Positions 4,110-5,880 of a stretch of 5,880 nt of DNA are shown here, in pieces. Position 1 is the stretch's first letter. Every line of letters begins with the position of its first letter. A program made the translations under genes and the position numbers. The notes below the pieces were generated by a model. That model did no database searches. It saw only the letters and a program-made list of their open reading frames with translations, and was not told the origin of the DNA. The stretch comes from an uncultured Eubacteriales bacterium (GTDB lineage: Bacteria; Bacillota; Clostridia; Christensenellales; UBA1242): assembly GCA_900557655.1 (NCBI GenBank), contig USTX01000046.1, positions 1 to 5,880 on the forward strand. Reading direction: 5' to 3'.

Positions 4110-5750
4110 ATGTATCAAGCGTTATACAGGCGATATAGGCCGCAAACCTTTAACGAGGTTATTGGTCAGGCGCCGATTGTTAAAACACTGTGCAATCAAA
4201 TAGAGATGAGCAAGATTGGCCATGCCTATCTTTTTACGGGCAGCCGTGGTACAGGAAAAACCAGTACGGCGAAGATTTTTGCGCGTGCTATTAATTGCCA
4301 AAACCCGAAAAAGGGGATTGCGTGCGGGAAGTGCGAACCGTGCAAACTTGGTAATGGCAATATCGACATCGTTGAAATCGATGCGGCCAGCAATAACGGC
4401 GTTGACGAAATTCGCGATTTAAGAGAGCAGGTTAAGTATCCGCCGGTTAATGGGAAATATAAAGTTTATATTATTGACGAAGTTCATATGCTTAGCGTCA
4501 ATGCGTTTAACGCGCTTTTAAAAACGCTTGAAGAACCACCTGAATTTGTTGTGTTTATTTTGGCGACGACGGAGGTTCATAAACTTCCGGCCACCATTCT
4601 TTCAAGGTGTATGCGCTTTGATTTTAGGCTGGTTAGTGTTGACGATTTGGTTAAGTTATTAACTCGAATTTGTAAAGAAAATGCGATAAATGCTGAGGCT
4701 GCGGCGGTTAATATCATTGCGCGGGCGGGCGAAGGCAGTGTGCGCGACACGTTGTCGGTGGCTGATAGATGTATTGCGTTTTGTGGCAACAACTTGACGG
4801 CGGCGGGAGTGGCCGAGGTGCTGGGCGTTGCGGGGCGAGATAGTATCGGCGAGATTGTAAGCCGTGTTCTTGCGGGCAACGTTGGCGAAATGCTTGTCGC
4901 GCTTGAAAAGGTGCTTTCAAGCGGGAAAAGTGCGGCCGTGCTTGCAAAAGATATAATTTCGTATTTCCGCGACCTTGTTTTGATTGCAACGGTGCCCGAG
5001 CATGCGCGCGAAATGGTGATTGTTGGCGACAAACAATTTGAGGTTATGAAACAGCAATCTTTACAGCTTGACAAGGCGATGGCGGCGATTGAAATTCTTA
5101 GTTCAGTTGAGCAAGATTTAAGATACAGCGTTCAGCCGCGCGTAGTATTAGAATGCAATCTTATTAAAGTCATGGCAAATGAAAACGCGCTGTTAAGGAT
5201 TGCGGCCATTGAGAAAAAACTGCAAAATCAGGCAAATTTTAATGAAAATATGGCAAAAAACACGCAATTTTGCCTAAATGGTGAAAATGCTGTAAATAAT
5301 AATCGCGCTGCGGCGGCTGGAATGGTGACAAGTGCCCCTGAAAAAGCGGCGCAAGGTGCTAGTGAAGTTGAAATGAAAACAGCAGCGACAAATATAAGCG
5401 CAAATGGTAATAGCGTGACTAGCAGATTAGTGGCGCAGGTAGCGACTGCAACATGCGGGGTAAGCGATGAAGTAAAGATGGTTGCCGAACTTGTGCGCGG
5501 GTTGCAAAAAGAAAAGGTGTTTAGTTTGGCTGCAATGATAGAGCAAGTGCGAAAGGTGGGCGTTGATGGCAAACGAGTAGAACTTGTTGTTGATGATGAC
5601 ACGACGGCCGAGATGGTTATGGCAAGTAAATTCAGGCCGCTTGTTGACGAATTTTTTAAAGCGCGCGGCTTTGATTATAAGGTTGTTTCAAAAGCAAAAG
5701 CGTCGCCAAGCTGTAAAGACACAAAGGGGCTAAGCGCACTTTTAAAATAA
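4110..5750 (+). CDS. dnaX: DNA polymerase III subunit gamma/tau (clamp loader)
   Basis: A 546-residue AAA+ ATPase of the clamp loader, which opens and loads the sliding clamp and, through its tail, ties the replicase to the helicase. The N-terminus MYQALYRRYRPQTFNEVIGQ is the family signature. Then come Walker A GSRGTGKTS (44-52, K50), the zinc knuckle C63, C72, C75 and C78, Walker B VYIIDEVHML (119-128, D123-E124), sensor 1 ATTE (152-155), arginine-finger SRC (165-167) and sensor 2 GEGSVRDTLS (207-216). Domain III (about 225-365) precedes a low-complexity Asn/Ala linker (about 370-450) and a small C-terminal domain (about 452-530). Ending in a single C-terminal domain of about 95 residues is usual for Firmicute DnaX. 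The ATG has an ideal ribosome binding site. recR and ybaB, often directly after dnaX, are not found within the 130 bases left. A candidate -1 frameshift site lies at codons 382-384. Confidence 0.97.
   Translation: MYQALYRRYRPQTFNEVIGQAPIVKTLCNQIEMSKIGHAYLFTGSRGTGKTSTAKIFARAINCQNPKKGIACGKCEPCKLGNGNIDIVEIDAASNNGVDEIRDLREQVKYPPVNGKYKVYIIDEVHMLSVNAFNALLKTLEEPPEFVVFILATTEVHKLPATILSRCMRFDFRLVSVDDLVKLLTRICKENAINAEAAAVNIIARAGEGSVRDTLSVADRCIAFCGNNLTAAGVAEVLGVAGRDSIGEIVSRVLAGNVGEMLVALEKVLSSGKSAAVLAKDIISYFRDLVLIATVPEHAREMVIVGDKQFEVMKQQSLQLDKAMAAIEILSSVEQDLRYSVQPRVVLECNLIKVMANENALLRIAAIEKKLQNQANFNENMAKNTQFCLNGENAVNNNRAAAAGMVTSAPEKAAQGASEVEMKTAATNISANGNSVTSRLVAQVATATCGVSDEVKMVAELVRGLQKEKVFSLAAMIEQVRKVGVDGKRVELVVDDDTTAEMVMASKFRPLVDEFFKARGFDYKVVSKAKASPSCKDTKGLSALLK
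5255..5286 (+). promoter_or_regulatory. Candidate -1 frameshift site inside dnaX
   Basis: A5255 AAA AAC is a perfect X_XXY_YYZ heptamer in the correct frame (GCA AAA AAC, codons 382-384). Slipping back one base gives His-Ala-Ile-Leu-Pro-Lys-Trp and TGA at 5282-5284, a gamma-like product of about 391 residues that keeps the ATPase and domain III. Six bases downstream, 5268-5274 can pair with 5280-5286 (seven pairs, two G-U), a weak stem. No clear upstream Shine-Dalgarno-like stimulator. Inferred only. Confidence 0.35.
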
Positions 5751-5880
5751 ATTAATAAAAATTGATAAAAATTAAATAGTAAGGTTATATTAAATAATTA
5801 AAAATATTAATCGAAAGATTAAAATAATTACAAAGCTTAATTTAAAAATAAAATATTAATTTAAAAATTAAAAGTTATAA
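5751..5880 (+). other. Extremely AT-rich gene-free right end
   Basis: Only 11 of 130 bases are G or C, and no ORF with a ribosome binding site is visible. TTAATC (5807-5812) and GATTAA (5817-5822) form a six-pair stem around a GAAA tetraloop, without a following T tract. A 13-base direct repeat, TTAATTTAAAAAT, lies at 5837-5849 and 5856-5868 with a 19-base period. No convincing terminator for dnaX is seen. Confidence 0.6.

Noticed and set aside
4577..5074. Long antisense ORFs inside dnaX (also 4714-4989 and 5228-5602)
   Set aside because: Shadows produced by GC-rich alanine/glycine codons of dnaX; no promoter or ribosome binding site and low-complexity products.
1..5880. CRISPR array, tRNA, rRNA, insertion sequence or transposase
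   Set aside because: No regularly spaced long repeats, no cloverleaf or rRNA sequence recognised, and no transposase-like ORF on either strand.

Overview
The window looks like chromosomal DNA from a spore-forming, low-GC Firmicute, most likely an uncultured member of the Clostridia. Five genes point this way: a CwlD-type spore-cortex amidase, Mini-ribonuclease III, an RlmB-type rRNA methyltransferase, a sporulation/stationary-phase sigma factor of the SigH (Spo0H) type, and dnaX. In Bacillus and Clostridium, mrnC, rlmB and sigH lie together. Composition is uneven: housekeeping genes are rich in GCG and GGC codons (positions 4801-4860 hold 39 G/C of 60), while intergenic DNA and one hypothetical gene are extremely AT-rich (1441-1500 hold 10 of 60; 5751-5880 hold 11 of 130). 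The exact lineage cannot be fixed from the window.

Layout. Minus strand, left side: the 5' part of an HD-domain phosphohydrolase gene running off the left edge (<1-352), then cwlD (450-1160). A terminator for cwlD lies between them and seems to carry the -35 box of the HD gene in its loop. Plus strand, from 1366: an AT-rich hypothetical gene (1366-1956) in a divergent position; a large imperfect hairpin ending in a T tract (2011-2093); the likely operon mrnC (2136-2534), possible 40-codon ORF (2527-2649), rlmB (2684-3391), sigH-like (3404-3967); a 142-bp leader with repeats and a terminator-like hairpin just before a strong ribosome binding site; dnaX (4110-5750); and a very AT-rich, gene-free right end.

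How the parts fit. mrnC and rlmB both act on 23S rRNA (3' maturation and 2'-O-methylation). sigH follows rlmB by 12 bases and is probably coupled to it in translation, as part of the conserved ribosome/stationary-phase cluster. dnaX encodes the clamp-loader subunit and seems to have its own leader. CwlD acts later in sporulation, making muramic delta-lactam in the spore cortex; its upstream region can be read as a sigma-E-type promoter.

No CRISPR array, insertion sequence, tRNA or rRNA was recognised, and I did not find a clearly new multi-gene system. The most unusual signals are (1) three transcription units (HD gene, cwlD, mrnC) whose -10 boxes end only 6-7 bases before the ATG and which lack a usable Shine-Dalgarno, suggesting leaderless mRNAs beside Shine-Dalgarno-led genes; (2) an 81-base imperfect hairpin with G-U pairs before mrnC; (3) an A_AAA_AAC slippery heptamer at the domain III/linker border of dnaX, opening onto a stop within eight codons; and (4) the hairpin that abuts the dnaX ribosome binding site.
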